This document shows positions 46,416-57,417 of a stretch of 64,000 nt of DNA, piece by piece. A model generated the notes under the pieces. That model did no database searches. It had not been told where the DNA came from and saw only the letters and a list, made by a program, of their open reading frames with translations. Within the stretch, counting starts at the first letter, position 1. Every line of letters begins with the position of its first letter. The translations under genes and the position numbers were made by a program. Origin of the DNA: Papilionanthe hookeriana x Papilionanthe teres (taxonomy: Eukaryota; Streptophyta; Magnoliopsida; Asparagales; Orchidaceae); NCBI GenBank assembly GCA_022702705.1, contig CM040433.1, forward strand, positions 17,182,682 to 17,246,681, read 5' to 3'.

Positions 46416-47448
46416 TGATGCATGCTAGAAAATTTGCGGCGGTTGAGTAATAAATAATCGCCTTTGCGTGGTACAAAGATTCAGCACACACTTTGAAGAG
46501 AGAAAACAACTAGTAATGACACTATAAATTTTTACCTGGAAAACCCATAAAGAGATAAAACCACGGGGCCTTGTCCAGCTGAACAAATTAACTATAAACT
46601 GAGTATTATATGTATAGTCCCTTGTCCCCGGGATGGGAAATGGTTGAACACTTTTCGGAGTTACAACATCGGTGCACAAATGAATTTATTGTTAGAAGTG
46701 GGCGGCGGCCGATGGTGATCGATGGAGGCCTGCATGTGATAGTTGACGGTGGTTAGCAGTGATCGATGGTAGTCAGCAGTGGTCAACGACAGTCGGCGGT
46801 AATTGACGGCGATGGTCCTCGATAATTGCCGGTGGTCGATGGGGATCGACAGTGTTCAATGGCGGTCAGCGGTGATCGACGACGGTCAACGGTGGTAGGA
46901 ATAGTGCTAGAGTTCAGCTCCTTTTCAAAGCGTCAAGTTCTTCCTCATTCATGCTCTGCTCCCCTCAAGAGAAAGTGGGGCTCTATTTAAACTGTTCTGG
47001 GTGCAATTAATGCAGGAATATGAACCACTTTGATCGGAATGTCTGGAAAACTTTCTTCTATCAGAGGGTGTTTGATTGATGTTTGTGTATCTTAACGATG
47101 TTAAAATTATGCAATCTTGGGCTCAGTGGATTCATCTTGTCGAGACGCTCGATAGAACTATAAGCTTGTTATATTCGACATTCATATGACTTACTAAACA
47201 TGTCCAAAGAACATTCAAGAGTGGTTTAATGACTTGATCTGAGTTTCATTTGACTCAGATTAGACTAATTTTGATATCATTGTGTTTGTCTCATCAAGTC
47301 AGTCAATTTGATTATAAGTTTGTTGAAATCAGAGCTCTGAATGATTTTTTATCAAGATTTGAATATTTCTTGTTCAAAATTTATCTTGAAATCCGTCTTG
47401 TACCTCAAGATTCGTGTCAAATGATGAGAATTTGCTTATGGCGTATCA
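46416..47448 (-). repeat. 3' LTR of element M
   Basis: It aligns along its length with the LTR at 50909-51977 (for example GGAAA.CCATA/GGGGCC.., the GGTCG-type minisatellite and GGGTGCAATTAATG.AGGAATAT). Ends are TGATGCATG and GGCGTATCA. Confidence 0.9.
46690..46895. repeat. GGTCGNNG minisatellite in 3' LTR of M
   Basis: A degenerate ~11-12 base unit (GGTGGTCGACGA, GGCGGTGATCGA and variants) repeats about 15-18 times. The same array, with more copies, occupies 51185-51445 in the other LTR. Confidence 0.85.
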
Positions 47449-47544
47449 GTTGCTCTTTTATTTTTGGGGCGAGATCATTTTCATCATCCGAAAATATCAA
47501 AATCTGGATAGTTTTATTGTTGTTATATATTTATTTTTAAATAA

Positions 47545-47609
<65 letters not shown>
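47545..47609. repeat. (TA)n microsatellite
   Basis: About 32 TA units are flanked by ATAAGTATAT and ATATACTTAT, so the tract is a self-complementary palindrome. It lies in the core of M near the 3' LTR. Confidence 0.95.
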
Positions 47610-47610
<1 letters not shown>

Positions 47611-47889
47611 TTATATAATTGTTAATGTTTGTTTAAGAATAAATTAGGCATATGTATCATTAAAAAGAATGTTATGGCTTAGTTGGCACTTTGTCATTTT
47701 ATGTGTTATCATTATTTGAATCCTTTGATGAGCTAAAGGATTAACTTTTTTTTATTTGGCTTGGAAATGCGCGATTGAAAGAAAGCGGCTAAAATTCGGC
47801 ATTTACATTCATACAACTTAATTCTTAGGAAGGTAGAAAAGCGGAAAGTGGACCGGTGCAAATTCAGAACGTGAAACAAAATTCTTTTT

Positions 47890-48160
47890 TTCTATAACGA
47901 GGAAGACGAAACGCAAAAAGCTAGAAGTTGGAAGAATAAAATGAATGTAGATTTCAATTTTTTTTTCTTAACAACCTTCCTATTTTTTTTTAGGAAATTT
48001 GGAAGGCTAAAAGTTTGGAATATGAAAAGTTTTTTAGATTTTTCTTTTTATTTGAAATGAGGAAGCGGGAGGCTATAAGACGAAAGTCAGAAGGCCAAAT
48101 GCTAGAAGCAGGAAAGACGGAGTGAATGTATCTTTAAGTATTTTTTAAATAATTGTCTTT
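47890..48160. repeat. imperfect ~160-bp duplication in M core
   Basis: Two segments share GAGGAAG, ACGAAA, GCTAGAAG..GGAA, and GAATGTA..TTTCA-like words about 160 bases apart. They lie beside the minisatellite arrays in the same non-coding core. Confidence 0.5.
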
Positions 48161-48308
48161 AATGCGAGACCTCCTCTTAAGCATATAAATAGAGGTCATA
48201 GACGATGGGACAAACCAGGAGTAAGAGAAAGAAAAAATGAGAAAGAGCGAAGATTGGAACCTTATATCAGCGAGATTTTCTAAAATAAGAAAGTCATCCC
48301 CGTTCTGC

Positions 48309-48500
48309 GTAGCAGTGAGCAAAATGATTCTTTTTCGTGTTATGACGCAAAAGAAAGTTGTTCATGTCCCGTATAGCAGGAAATCACGAGATCCACTTTC
48401 ATGTTGCGGTGCAAAAGAAAGTTGTTCACATCCTACGTAGCAGGTGGTCAATGGGATCTTCTTTCGCATCGCTGAGACGAAGAAAGTTATCTTTGTCCCT
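48309..48500. repeat. 64-bp tandem array, three copies
   Basis: Copies start at 48309, 48373 and 48437 with GTAGCAG/ATAGCAG and share ...GAAAGTTGTTCA..TCC.. words. Exact period is 64. Confidence 0.88.
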
Positions 48501-48889
48501 GCCCATCATATAACTTCGGATTTTCTTACTTTTTGTTGTTGCTCGTTTTGATGGAGAGGAAGAAATGCTAGAATTTTCCCGCTGTGCTTTGATGGGAAGA
48601 TTTTCATGCTTATATAGCGGTGATATCTCTTGTAGCATTTGTTACCTGGTCTTTATAACATATTTAATCATTTGATGTGATATTTATAGACGATAATAAT
48701 GTATTTCTTTGTAAATCTTTAACATTGGTTCTAAAGTTGTTATGACTTCTTAAACATACGAAATACTGCAATTAAAGTTAGTACACACTCACTTTATAAA
48801 ATGAAGAATTACATACCTTTTGAGGCTCGTGCCTTCCGATATTGTGCCCTCTCTGGCTTATGCCTTACATAGCTTGAAATGAACTGATA

Positions 48890-49065
48890 CCTTCTGAGAC
48901 TAATAGCCTTCTGAGATCTTTTATGTACCTATGTCTTATGAGGCTTGTAGCTTTTTGAGGTCTTGGTTGTACTTGTGCCTTTTAAGACTTATAACCTTTA
49001 GAGGTATTTGATGTTCCTGTGCTTTCTGAGGCTTGTAGCATTCTGAGGTCTTTGAGTAGATACGC
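48890..49065. repeat. 44-bp tandem array, four copies
   Basis: Copies start at 48890, 48934, 48978 and 49022. The shared unit includes CTTCTGAGGCTTGTAGC and CTGAGGTCTTTGATGTAC-like words. A looser copy may precede at about 48820. Confidence 0.9.
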
Positions 49066-49129
49066 TGTCAACCACTCGCTCTCGTGGAGTTTTTCTAGTG
49101 ACGATCCTATCCACTACTAGCTTCCCATA

Positions 49130-49316
49130 GAGGCTTGCCTCTTGAGCTCGCCTTTGAGGCGAATGGTAACTTCTCTTCGAGTCTTACCTCTTGGGCTCGA
49201 ATTCTAGGGGCATGGTAGCTTCTCATCTAGTCTTACCTCTTGGGCTTAACTTTCAAAAGCACCGTATCTTCCCGTCGAGTCTTGCCTCTTGGCGTCGATT
49301 TCTAGGGGCATGGATG
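49130..49316. repeat. 49-bp tandem array, four copies
   Basis: Copies start at 49130, 49179, 49228 and 49277. The shared unit begins GAGTCTTACCTCTTGGGCTC and continues TCTAGGGGCATGGTAGCTTC-like. The last copy is partial. Confidence 0.9.
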
Positions 49317-49689
49317 AGGAACTAATCTACCGCTTGCCCTCAAGGGAACTTTCTCCACAAAAATCTTTCATGAGAAGATAAGAAAATTTCACCAAAATGC
49401 AAGTTTAAAACAACATGAAAATAAAATTAGGAGTTTATAAGTCAGTCTTTTACTCAAATAAGATAATTTGGAGTTGTACTTTTCATTCGATAACTCCGAC
49501 AATTATCTTTTAGTTCCCCTCACCTTGTTTATGTTAGTAGCGACCCAGGTGACATTAGCGTATCAGACGTTCAATTTCTTCCTTTAATTGAAAGCATCTT
49601 TCTATCAAATGTCATTTAGCATAGTGGATATGACAAGATTGAGATTGGTCTCTGCCATTTTGATATCTTAACGACATTGGCCGCTTGAT

Positions 49690-50600
49690 GGTCTCTTCAT
49701 CCTTGATGGTAATTAGGATGTTGACACGTGATGTTTTGAGTGTCGTGTATTCTTTTCTGATCTTGGTTCACGATTCCTCTATGATCTAAACTTTTTTCGT
49801 TGTGAGATTTAATCAGTATCCCCGGCGTTATTCTTGTGTTTGCCCCCCAATCGCTCAAATTGTTCCTTTTTATGCAATGATGGCCTCGTCTGTAGATATT
49901 TGAGATTTGAGCTTTGAGACGATATATGTGATCAGCATAATAGCGCACCATCTCCCGCTTAAGTGATGAAAAGAAAGTTCATGGGGCGGAGCCTTCCAAG
50001 ATAGACTCATCTCAGTAACTCTGGATACACTCCGCGAATCTAGCGGGCTTCAGCGAAGAACCTACGAAAGTATTCTATAAGAGATTCCCCCTCATTCTGG
50101 TGAACTCTTGATAAGTGAGATGAATCTTTGATGATCCTTATATTTGATATGAATTGTTCTACGAATAATCTGACAAGCTCATTATAGGTGTTGATGGTGC
50201 TCTCCGGGAGAAAGTAAAACCATGTACGAGCTTGACCCATGAGAATCGTCAGAAACACTTGACCGAGAAGCACATTAGAAGCACGGTGAATATTCATGAT
50301 GGTTCGATAGTTGTCAACGTGCTCATATAGGTAAATTACCCCTTCACTGGCATCAATTTTTGAGAGTTTAAAACCTGCTAAGACTGGATGTCGGAGAACC
50401 GCATCAGCTAAAGAAGAGGTTTCTTGGAAGTTGCGATGAGTAGGCAAGCGATTCCTTTTATCTAGAGGGAACTCTTCTCGAACCAGGTGTCTCAGATGAT
50501 ATCAGCAGAAGCGATAGAAAGGCGGGCAGTGTCAAGTGAGTTGCATGAGACAGATGGGTGGAACATGTAATGTCGAGAAGATAAGTGTCTCTTCTCACTA
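49690..50600 (-). pseudogene. Ty3/gypsy gag relic of element M
   Basis: On the minus strand 50040-50447 is open for 135 codons. It has the retrotransposon gag pattern: HVDNYRTIMNIH, then LTILMGQARTWFYFLPESTI with its key Trp, NELVRLFVEQFISN, and ESLIEYFRRFFAEA. Frame breaks follow, with weaker continuation to about 49690 (REMVRYYADHIYRLKAQ). No zinc finger is recognised. The protein would build the retrotransposon particle if intact. Confidence 0.8.
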
Positions 50601-50883
50601 AGGGAATGGTTTTATCATTAGAGAAAACCCGGTGACTGGGTATTTCCTATTGAATGCTAAACTTGTAGTAAGTAAGTTCTATTGTGTTGTAGTTGTCACT
50701 CCCTGCTTAGGAGATGAAGGATCTCATGTTGAGACTCCACCATCCTACATACTCGATCTTCCAAAGAATGACAAAAGACACCTTGGTCGGCAGCTAATGC
50801 CTTCTAGAGTAGGAGGATACAAAGGCTTGATGACATGGGCTTCGAGATTGTCTTCTGGAATAATGAGTGTTGATGAGAATGCT

Positions 50884-50906
50884 CTATTTCCCACATACGA
50901 CACCAA
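50884..50906 (-). other. primer binding site of element M
   Basis: On the minus strand it reads TTGGTGTCGTATGTGGGAAA, starting two bases inside the LTR end. It resembles TTGGCGCCGTCTGTGGGAA, a common site in plant gypsy elements. Confidence 0.75.
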
Positions 50907-50908
50907 AC

Positions 50909-51977
50909 TGATAAGTGTTAGAAAATTCGCGAGGGTAGAGTACTAGATTATCATCGTAGTGCAGTATGAAGATTCAATATAAACTCAAAAGAGAGAAAAT
51001 AACTAGTAATTAAACCAAAATTTTTTATGTGAAAAACTCATAAAGGGAAAAACCATGGGGCCTAGACAAGCTGAAGAAATCCACTAACTAGATATTACAT
51101 GTACAGTCCCTCTTCCTACATGCAGGAAAGGGTTGAACACTCTTCAGAGTTATAATATCGGTGCTCGAATGAACTTGTTATAAAAAGTAGGCAGCGACCA
51201 ATGGCGATCGGTGGAGGTTTGCATGTAGTGGTCGACGATGGTCGGCGGTGATCGATGATAGTTAGCGGTGGTCAACGATGGTCGGTGATGGCCAACGCAG
51301 TCAACGGTGGTTGAAGGTGGTCGGCGTTGGTTGACAATAGTCAACGGTGGTCGACGATGGTCAGCAGTGGTCGAAGGCGGTCGGCGAAGATTGATGACGG
51401 TCCATAGTGGTCGACGACATTCGATGGTGGTCGTCGGTGGCAAGAGTGGTGCTGGACTTTAGCTTATTCTTAAAGCTTCAAGTTCTTTCTCAAGCCTCAA
51501 GCTCTCATCCTCTCATGAGAATGCTGGGGCTTTATTTATAGTATTTTGGGTGCAATTAATGTAGGAATATTAACCACTTTGATCGGACAGTCCGGAAAGC
51601 TTCCTTCTATTAGACGGTGTTCGATGGACATTTTAGTACCTTAACGATGTCGAAATTGAGCAATCTTAGGCTCGTTGAATTTGACTATAGGCTTGTTATA
51701 TATGACATTCATTTAACATTCTAAACATGTCCATAAAACTTTTAATTATGGTTTAATGACTTGATCTGAGCTTGATTTGACTTGGATTGAATTACTTTTG
51801 ATATAATCGGGTTTGTCCCATAGTGTCGGTCAGTTTGACTACAAGTTTTGCTGAAATCAGAGCTCTTTATGATTTTGTATTATAATTTGAACTTTTCTTG
51901 CTCAAAAAATTATATCGAAATTCATATCATGCATCGAGATTCATGTCGAAAGATGAGAATTTGTTGATGACGTATCA
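50909..51977 (-). repeat. 5' LTR of element M
   Basis: Its ends are TGATAAGTG and GACGTATCA on the + strand. On the minus strand TATAAATAAAG (51531-51540 region) is the likely LTR TATA box. The matching site in the 3' LTR (about 46985) is TTTAAATAGAG-like. It also carries the longer GGTCG minisatellite. Confidence 0.9.
51185..51445. repeat. GGTCGNNG minisatellite in 5' LTR of M
   Basis: About 22 degenerate copies of an 11-12 base unit (GGTGGTCGACGATGGTCGGC and variants) are present. The array is roughly 55 bases longer than its partner at 46690-46895 and creates a spurious Pro/Thr/Arg-rich frame on the minus strand. Confidence 0.88.
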
Positions 51978-52357
51978 ACTATGAAAAATAAATATAATTA
52001 AAAAACATTTCTTTCACTTAAAAACATAAGTTTATAGTTTAGCTTCAAATTATTTTTGACCGAAATGTGATTCAAAAGAATAAGGATGAAAGTGATATGC
52101 TTCTGCAGCTTAAAAAGGGATTTAATAAAATTTCACTGAAAAGGCAATGAGAGGAATGGATTTGAGAAATAATACCATTACGGTTAAGGCTTCCTAGCGG
52201 CTTTCTGGCTCCTTTGCATTAGACAGAAAGGCGGTAAACTATGACGTATGGTTTGGTGAAGTATCATTTTTGGAGCATCGGCCGATGCTAGTGCACAATA
52301 AAAATATTTTTTTGCGGTTGTACAATGCGGATGCCGACCTCCATTCCACCAACTTGA
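51978..52357. other. intergenic, nothing recognised
   Basis: AT-rich sequence right of the M target duplication. There is no coding texture or repeat boundary. Confidence 0.5.
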
Positions 52358-54223
52358 AGGGACTGTTTGTTTGGCTGCAGACTTTTCAACTTTGACTAGT
52401 AATTACTGTGCCTGTAGAGGCAATGCAGGAAAGTTGGCTGTCTGTTTGGTTGCGATTAGTGGGAAAACATACATGTAGTACTTTTTCTATAAAAATGACT
52501 AGACCGCTCTGTTTATTAAAGCTGTCGAAATTTTCGATTTATTTATATGATATACGGAATTCGTAAATGTAATTTTTTTTAAAATTTTATGATTTAAATA
52601 TTCAAACTAATAAATATTAATTTTATTTTTAAAAATCTAATCGTCATTTGTGATTAAATATATTGTTCAAATTAATAAAATGAAATATTTAGAAGCTTTA
52701 TGTTGGTTAAATATATTTAGAAGCTTTATATCTACAAATTATAAACTACTTTAATATTTCATATGCATATCAAATTTGAACTATTTTACTTGAATTTTCA
52801 AATAATTCTATAATACTAATTTCCCATTTTTGAAGCCAAAACCTGAATATACACATTAAATGAATATTGTATGCTTTGTATGCTGACTTTCCAAAACATG
52901 CTAATATTCTTTAAATTGTTAAATTCAGCCATTAAGAATGAAATAGAAACAATGTACAATATTTTAATGCAAAATAAGAGGCTGGAATTATATGTTATAT
53001 CAATGATACCCCAAGAATCGTTAATGTAGAAAAGAAATATGCAGTACATATATAAATTTCCCTGGAATGAAATTATGATCAATTAAAGATTCAACTATCT
53101 TTGAAATAATAAATTCAAATAATAATTAACGAACCTACTGGCAAGACTTCAAAATAAAAATAGTGATGGATAATTTAAGGATTTTAAGAAGATCTTCAAC
53201 CTGCACCAGTAAGCTCCATCACCTCTTTCTGTTAAACATACAACTCTTATAAAATGGAATCCAATCCGTATACTTAAACCCAAAATTTATATAAATCTTG
53301 CAAAGGCATGTATTATAAAATTTTTTGTGACCACATGAAGTACAACAAATTCAAGTTTGCTGTATTTTATATAGAAATTTGTAAACTAAAATGAATTCAA
53401 GGAAAAATATTGGAATTAGTAGCTTATATTAACTAACAGCTATCACTAACAAAATGAAAGTAATTTAAACAGTCCAAACAGTCAAATTCAGGAAGCCATA
53501 AACTCAAAAAATAGAAAAAAAGATCACAATGAGTTTTCTCCCAAAACCTAACTCTTAAGATCAAAGATAGCAATCAATTATTTTTAGGATAGACCTACAA
53601 TTTTTGCAGCGCCAGCCTCTTTAGCATCCTTCACATTTTACAGAAAATGTATTTTTAATTTGTGCATCTCGCTCATATGAGTTGGAGCTTTGTTGGCTTC
53701 CTCAACCACTGCATAACAAAATCCTTCTCCTCGCCTCTATCGATGAGATCATTTTTAGGATCCTGTTTCACGATCTCTGTACAGCTGAAGCTCCAGCTCC
53801 TGCGGCTCCTGATTTGCGTTATCGATGAGACAAAGGAAAATACTGACCTCAGCCGGCGATCGAGAGAGCTGCAAACCCAAACCACGCCATCCGCCCGCCT
53901 TCCACTTCGACAATGGTCCGCCAGCGATCGAGAGCGGCGAGCGAAGCGCGGGGCGACGAGAAGGAAGAGATTCGATCGACGAGTGAAGCGCGGGGTGATG
54001 AGAACGACGAGCTTCGAGCGGAGAGACTCTTCTTCGAGCAAAGCACGGGTCGAAGAGGTAAAAGCAGCTCCACGAAGCTGGGCCGCGGGATAAACCCCGC
54101 GGCCGGCTTTCAGCCAAACTTCGAGGCACGTTGCCGCGAAGTCTTCTCCCAAACATGCCGCGGCGGAAATTTCGAGGCAAAAGGGCCGCGCCGCGCGCGA
54201 AAAAGTCGAGCCAAACGGGCCCT
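52358..54223. mobile_element. candidate hAT-like non-autonomous DNA transposon
   Basis: The left end reads AGGGACTGTTTGTTTGGCTG followed by CAGACTTTTC. The reverse complement of the right end reads AGGGCCCGTTTGGCTCGACT followed by TTTTC. The two align with small gaps, and ends of this GGGCCxGTTTGG type are common in plant hAT-like elements. The left 1.2 kb is AT-rich and the right 0.4 kb (53860-54223) is very GC-rich with overlapping open frames on both strands, like captured genic or CpG-rich DNA. No transposase is seen and no matching 8-bp target duplication was found, so this is tentative. Confidence 0.35.
53925..54025. repeat. two-copy ~45-bp GC-rich duplication
   Basis: GCGAAGCGCGGGGCGACGAG and GTGAAGCGCGGGGTGATGAG head two adjacent similar segments, each ending in a TTCGA.CG word. 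Confidence 0.6.
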
Positions 54224-54651
54224 AAGAGAGAAAGGAGAATGGCGTTTAGTGGATGTCTTCTTGTACATTGCTACTTTCAGAATTAACAGCAAGGTAATTT
54301 CATTTGCAGCCAGGCAAATCAATACAGCATAGATTAAAAGGAGAAAACCCGTGTCTTATTGGAGCAACTAGTGTAGGGATAGGTTTTTTAAATACTAAAA
54401 CGTCACGAGACAATGATACAAGAATCTTAAAGAACTTTATGGTCTTCTAGAATAATGCTCTTGCGGGTCCCTAAGAAGTCAATAAATACCTTTTATAAGT
54501 GGATAATGCCCTTGTGATGTCTAGATTCTAAATCCTAAACACTAAATATAAATTCTAAATTGCCATGGAATTGCCCCTTAAAAGAGACCTGATCATTAAG
54601 TCATGGCAAGAAAATTCAATGCTTTCGCTAAACAAAGATTAATGGTATGTT
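54224..54651. other. intergenic, nothing recognised
   Basis: There are no coding, RNA or repeat signals between the two candidate DNA transposons. Confidence 0.5.
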
Positions 54652-54876
54652 AGGGGCTGCCGTAACTTATTGAATAATTTGCTGATAAGCTGATTAAAAA
54701 TAATTTGATAATAAACTAGGTGCAGTGGTCATTATAAATTTTTATTTTATTTCTTTTGGAAAAGTCAGACTGCAGTAGAAAGCTGCCACTGCACCAAAAT
54801 AGGTGCAGTTTACCCAAAAAGACCTGATGCATTTTTAAAACGCAACTGCATTAAATAAACTGCCCAAACGGGCCCT
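54652..54876. mobile_element. candidate small MITE (225 bp)
   Basis: The left end AGGGGCTGCCGTAACTTATT and the reverse-complemented right end AGGGCCCGTTTGGGCAGTTT are partly alike, and the right end matches the terminal type of the preceding candidate. Inside, TAGGTGCAGTGG and the reverse form CCACTGCACC.. recur, so the centre folds back. No target duplication is clear. Confidence 0.35.
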
Positions 54877-55250
54877 AAATCATAATTGAAGGGGTTGCTT
54901 GTGCGAGTTTAACTTAATTTAATTATAGTATTGAGGCGTTTAGATAATAGAAGATGCTTGGTACGGTTAACCAAGCTAAATTCAGTGAATATGTTTAACA
55001 CCTTATTTTAAGATTTAAATACCTTAGTTTATGCATTTACATATTGAACAACTAAATATTCGTAGTCGCACGCATATCACTTAAATTTAACATCACATTA
55101 AAAATGTCATCATCATTTATTTTCGAAAACTGAATACATCTTTTTTATGTATAAATTTATGATACAAAGAGTTAATAAGTATAAATATCAAATTTTAGAT
55201 GATAGGCTTGTAAATATACAAGAATTTTGTGACAAATATGTAAATTTTTA
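54877..55250. other. intergenic AT-rich DNA
   Basis: Nothing recognised. Confidence 0.5.
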
Positions 55251-55306
55251 ATGGGCATAAGCCATAAGTCACTCGACTATGATTGGCCGAATTTTCCTGT
55301 CCATCA

Positions 55307-55354
55307 TCCGAACGGTTCTCTACGTTCGGACGTCAGTTACGTAATGACGCGTGG
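55307..55354 (+). promoter_or_regulatory. cluster of ACGT-core (bZIP-type) sites in a GC-rich island
   Basis: Within 48 bases lie a perfect inverted repeat TCCGAACG...CGTTCGGA (55307-55330), GACGTC (55329-55334), TTACGTAA (55337-55344) and TGACGCGTGG (55345-55354). No gene follows on either strand within about 1.7 kb, so this may be a relic or part of an unrecognised mobile element. Confidence 0.3.
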
Positions 55355-55450
55355 CGCAGTGGGGGTCCACAAGTCCATGTCGGAAAGAAAAAAAAAAGAG
55401 GAAAAGGTTTCAGGCCCGGCCGCCCCGCCATTTCAAAGAGGTGGGATTTG

Positions 55451-57226
55451 AAATGATTTTGTGACAAATAAATTTCTACAAATAGATTTCTTGCCCCTGA
55501 ATTTAAGAAAACAATCAGAATAAAAGTAATTTAAAATTATTTTTTGTAATCTGATTGTTTTTATACTTTTTTTTTTCAAGTTATATATTTTAAAAATAAT
55601 TTTAAATTACTTTTATTCTCAATTTTGTAACTATTTTTATTTAAAAATTATTTTACTAATTTTTTATGCATTAAATTACAATAAAAAAATGTGCATGGAC
55701 ATTTTTTAGAGATTTTGGAGTAATAATTTAGTCTATAAATGAAGTTTGTTTATCCAATAAAATTTTACAAAAAGAAAAAAAATTCATTTAATAACAAAAT
55801 TTTCAATAGTAAATGATTATTTTTTTTATGATTATACCAATATAATAACATAAAAATTATTGAAACTCTTGTCTACATCTACCCTTCCTTAGAAATGACA
55901 TGTGACCCTTTGCTTGGTCTTTTCTAGTGGTCATGATAAGCTCCTTATTCTTCCTACTTATGGTCAAGTTATCTTTGTTTTCATGCTCAGTTCAATTCTG
56001 TCGATAAAAAGTATTATACAAATATAAGGAAACAACATAATCAAAGGAGAAGCATCTGATGCTAACAATAAGCAGATATCTATTTTTTTGTTGCATGATT
56101 GCTTCTCTTTAGCAATGATCATGAAATTTGATAGAAATAGATTATAGTTTCCGTGTTAGTCCATCATCTTGCAATGCTTCTAATGAAGCTGAATAACTCA
56201 CGTGTATATCATCTCTTGTTCCATAATATCATTCTTAAATTCTTTTCAAGTGCATTGTATTTCAAAGTTATTGGGTCTCTACACCGAATTTCTTAAGACA
56301 GACTTATTCCACTAGTAGCTTGCTCATCATTTTCAAGGTATAATTTGATTTAAGTCATTCATTTGATCAATTATCTCTTCCTATAAAAAAATTTAATATT
56401 AAATTTAGTAATGTATAAGATATATTTACATAAAATTATTCTTTAAGTGGCCTGTGTTACTAAGTTATTTGATATTATGACTTGGTTTGAAGTAGATACA
56501 ATGATGCTCAAAATTTGTACCACTACTTGAGATAAAAATTGGTTTAAGATAAGCAAAATGTTTGCTCCATTTAGATGGTCCAAATTACTACCATAATAAA
56601 CATAAATATAATATTATATACACTAACTAAATATTTATGTATATAGTCATAGAATGTAATTATTTTGCTTGAATTTCTCTCAAATTATTTAATTCACTAT
56701 GAAAATATTTTACATCATGCACATGAACTTGTATCATCATATGCCCATTCCACCCTACATTAGTTTTAAATTTTTAAATAGAAATTCTTATTATAAAAAT
56801 AATATTTATTAAGAAAATATTTCTAAATTATAGTGGTTTCTTTGATATGTAATTGGGGCATTGTACATGCATGGTCAGTTGACTAATATATAGCCATTTC
56901 TAACCCAAAGTTTACAAATAGATTTCTAGCTTCCTTGAACTCCATATATACATGTGTTAGTACCTAATGAAAAGATGAAAAGCACTTCTAAATCATTTAA
57001 CATTAATCGATATTGTGGTATATTTTATATAAGGATGTACCAACAAGTAAAAAACGTCAAATAAAAATATAATACATGAACATATTGAGTTAATTAATCA
57101 AGTTAGATTCAGATGAAAGTTCCTATAAAAAATTTAATGCAACCAACATAATGGAATATCGTTCATCACACATGCTTGGTGACCATGATATAAGTTTGCG
57201 AGTTATGTAATAGTTAATAGAGTATT
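55451..57226. other. AT-rich intergenic DNA
   Basis: Apart from the foldback at 55517-55619 I see no element or gene. The stretch 55860-56340 has somewhat coding-like composition on the minus strand but no domain could be read. Confidence 0.45.
55517..55619. repeat. 28-bp perfect inverted repeat (foldback)
   Basis: AGAATAAAAGTAATTTAAAA plus TTATTTTT at 55517-55544 is exactly reverse-complemented at 55592-55619, with a ~47-base spacer. It may be a decayed MITE. Confidence 0.9.
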
Positions 57227-57234
57227 GTTCCTAC

Positions 57235-57417
57235 GACGAAATATTGCGTCCGGACTCCGTAGGTGTGGAGGCGAATGACGGGGCGCCACGTGGCAGGTGG
57301 GCCCCACTACCATACACTGTCATTGGCCAGTGTATGGGGTGGCAGGGCACACTTGCCACGTGACGACCCCCCATTCGCCTCTGCATGCATGCGGAGTCCG
57401 AATGCAATATTTTATCC
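57235..57417. mobile_element. 183-bp palindromic MITE with 8-bp target duplication
   Basis: GTTCCTAC stands immediately left (57227-57234) and right (57418-57425). Terminal inverted repeats read GACGAAATATTGCGTCCGGA and, on the other strand, GGATAAAATATTGCATTCGG. Pairing continues inward through GACTCCG, GAGGCGAATG and GCCACGTG to a central hairpin CCATACACTG...CAGTGTATGG, so nearly the whole element is one long imperfect hairpin. An 8-bp duplication fits the hAT superfamily. It encodes nothing. Confidence 0.9.
57285..57365. promoter_or_regulatory. paired G-box cores carried by the MITE
   Basis: GCCACGTGGC (about 57290) and GCCACGTGAC (about 57355) contain CACGTG, the core bound by plant bZIP and bHLH factors. 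They lie in the two arms as part of the palindrome. Activity is untested. Confidence 0.45.

Larger units (their letters stand above)
46416..51977 (-). mobile_element. element M: complete-ended, non-autonomous gypsy retrotransposon
   Basis: Two LTRs in the same orientation (46416-47448 and 50909-51977) each have TGAT...ATCA ends and flank a 3.46 kb core. The host duplicates ACAAT (46411-46415) and ACTAT (51978-51982), 4 of 5 identical, support a real insertion. On the minus strand the 5' LTR is at the right, followed by a primer site, a gag relic, then three tandem-repeat arrays and the 3' LTR. No protease, RT or integrase is present, so mobilisation would need another element. It starts 317 bp after the stop codon of the NPH3-family gene. 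Confidence 0.85.

Noticed and set aside
48309..49316. CRISPR-like appearance of short regular repeats
   Set aside because: Copies are contiguous tandem repeats without unique spacers, and the context is a plant retrotransposon.
53662..54332. Several long overlapping frames on both strands
   Set aside because: High GC removes stop codons on all frames. No domain is recognisable on either strand, and the block may be captured DNA in a candidate transposon. A host gene fragment on the minus strand cannot be excluded, but I could not support a model.
55860..56340. Possible Copia gag on the minus strand
   Set aside because: A few words are reminiscent, but there is no readable motif order, and stops occur throughout.
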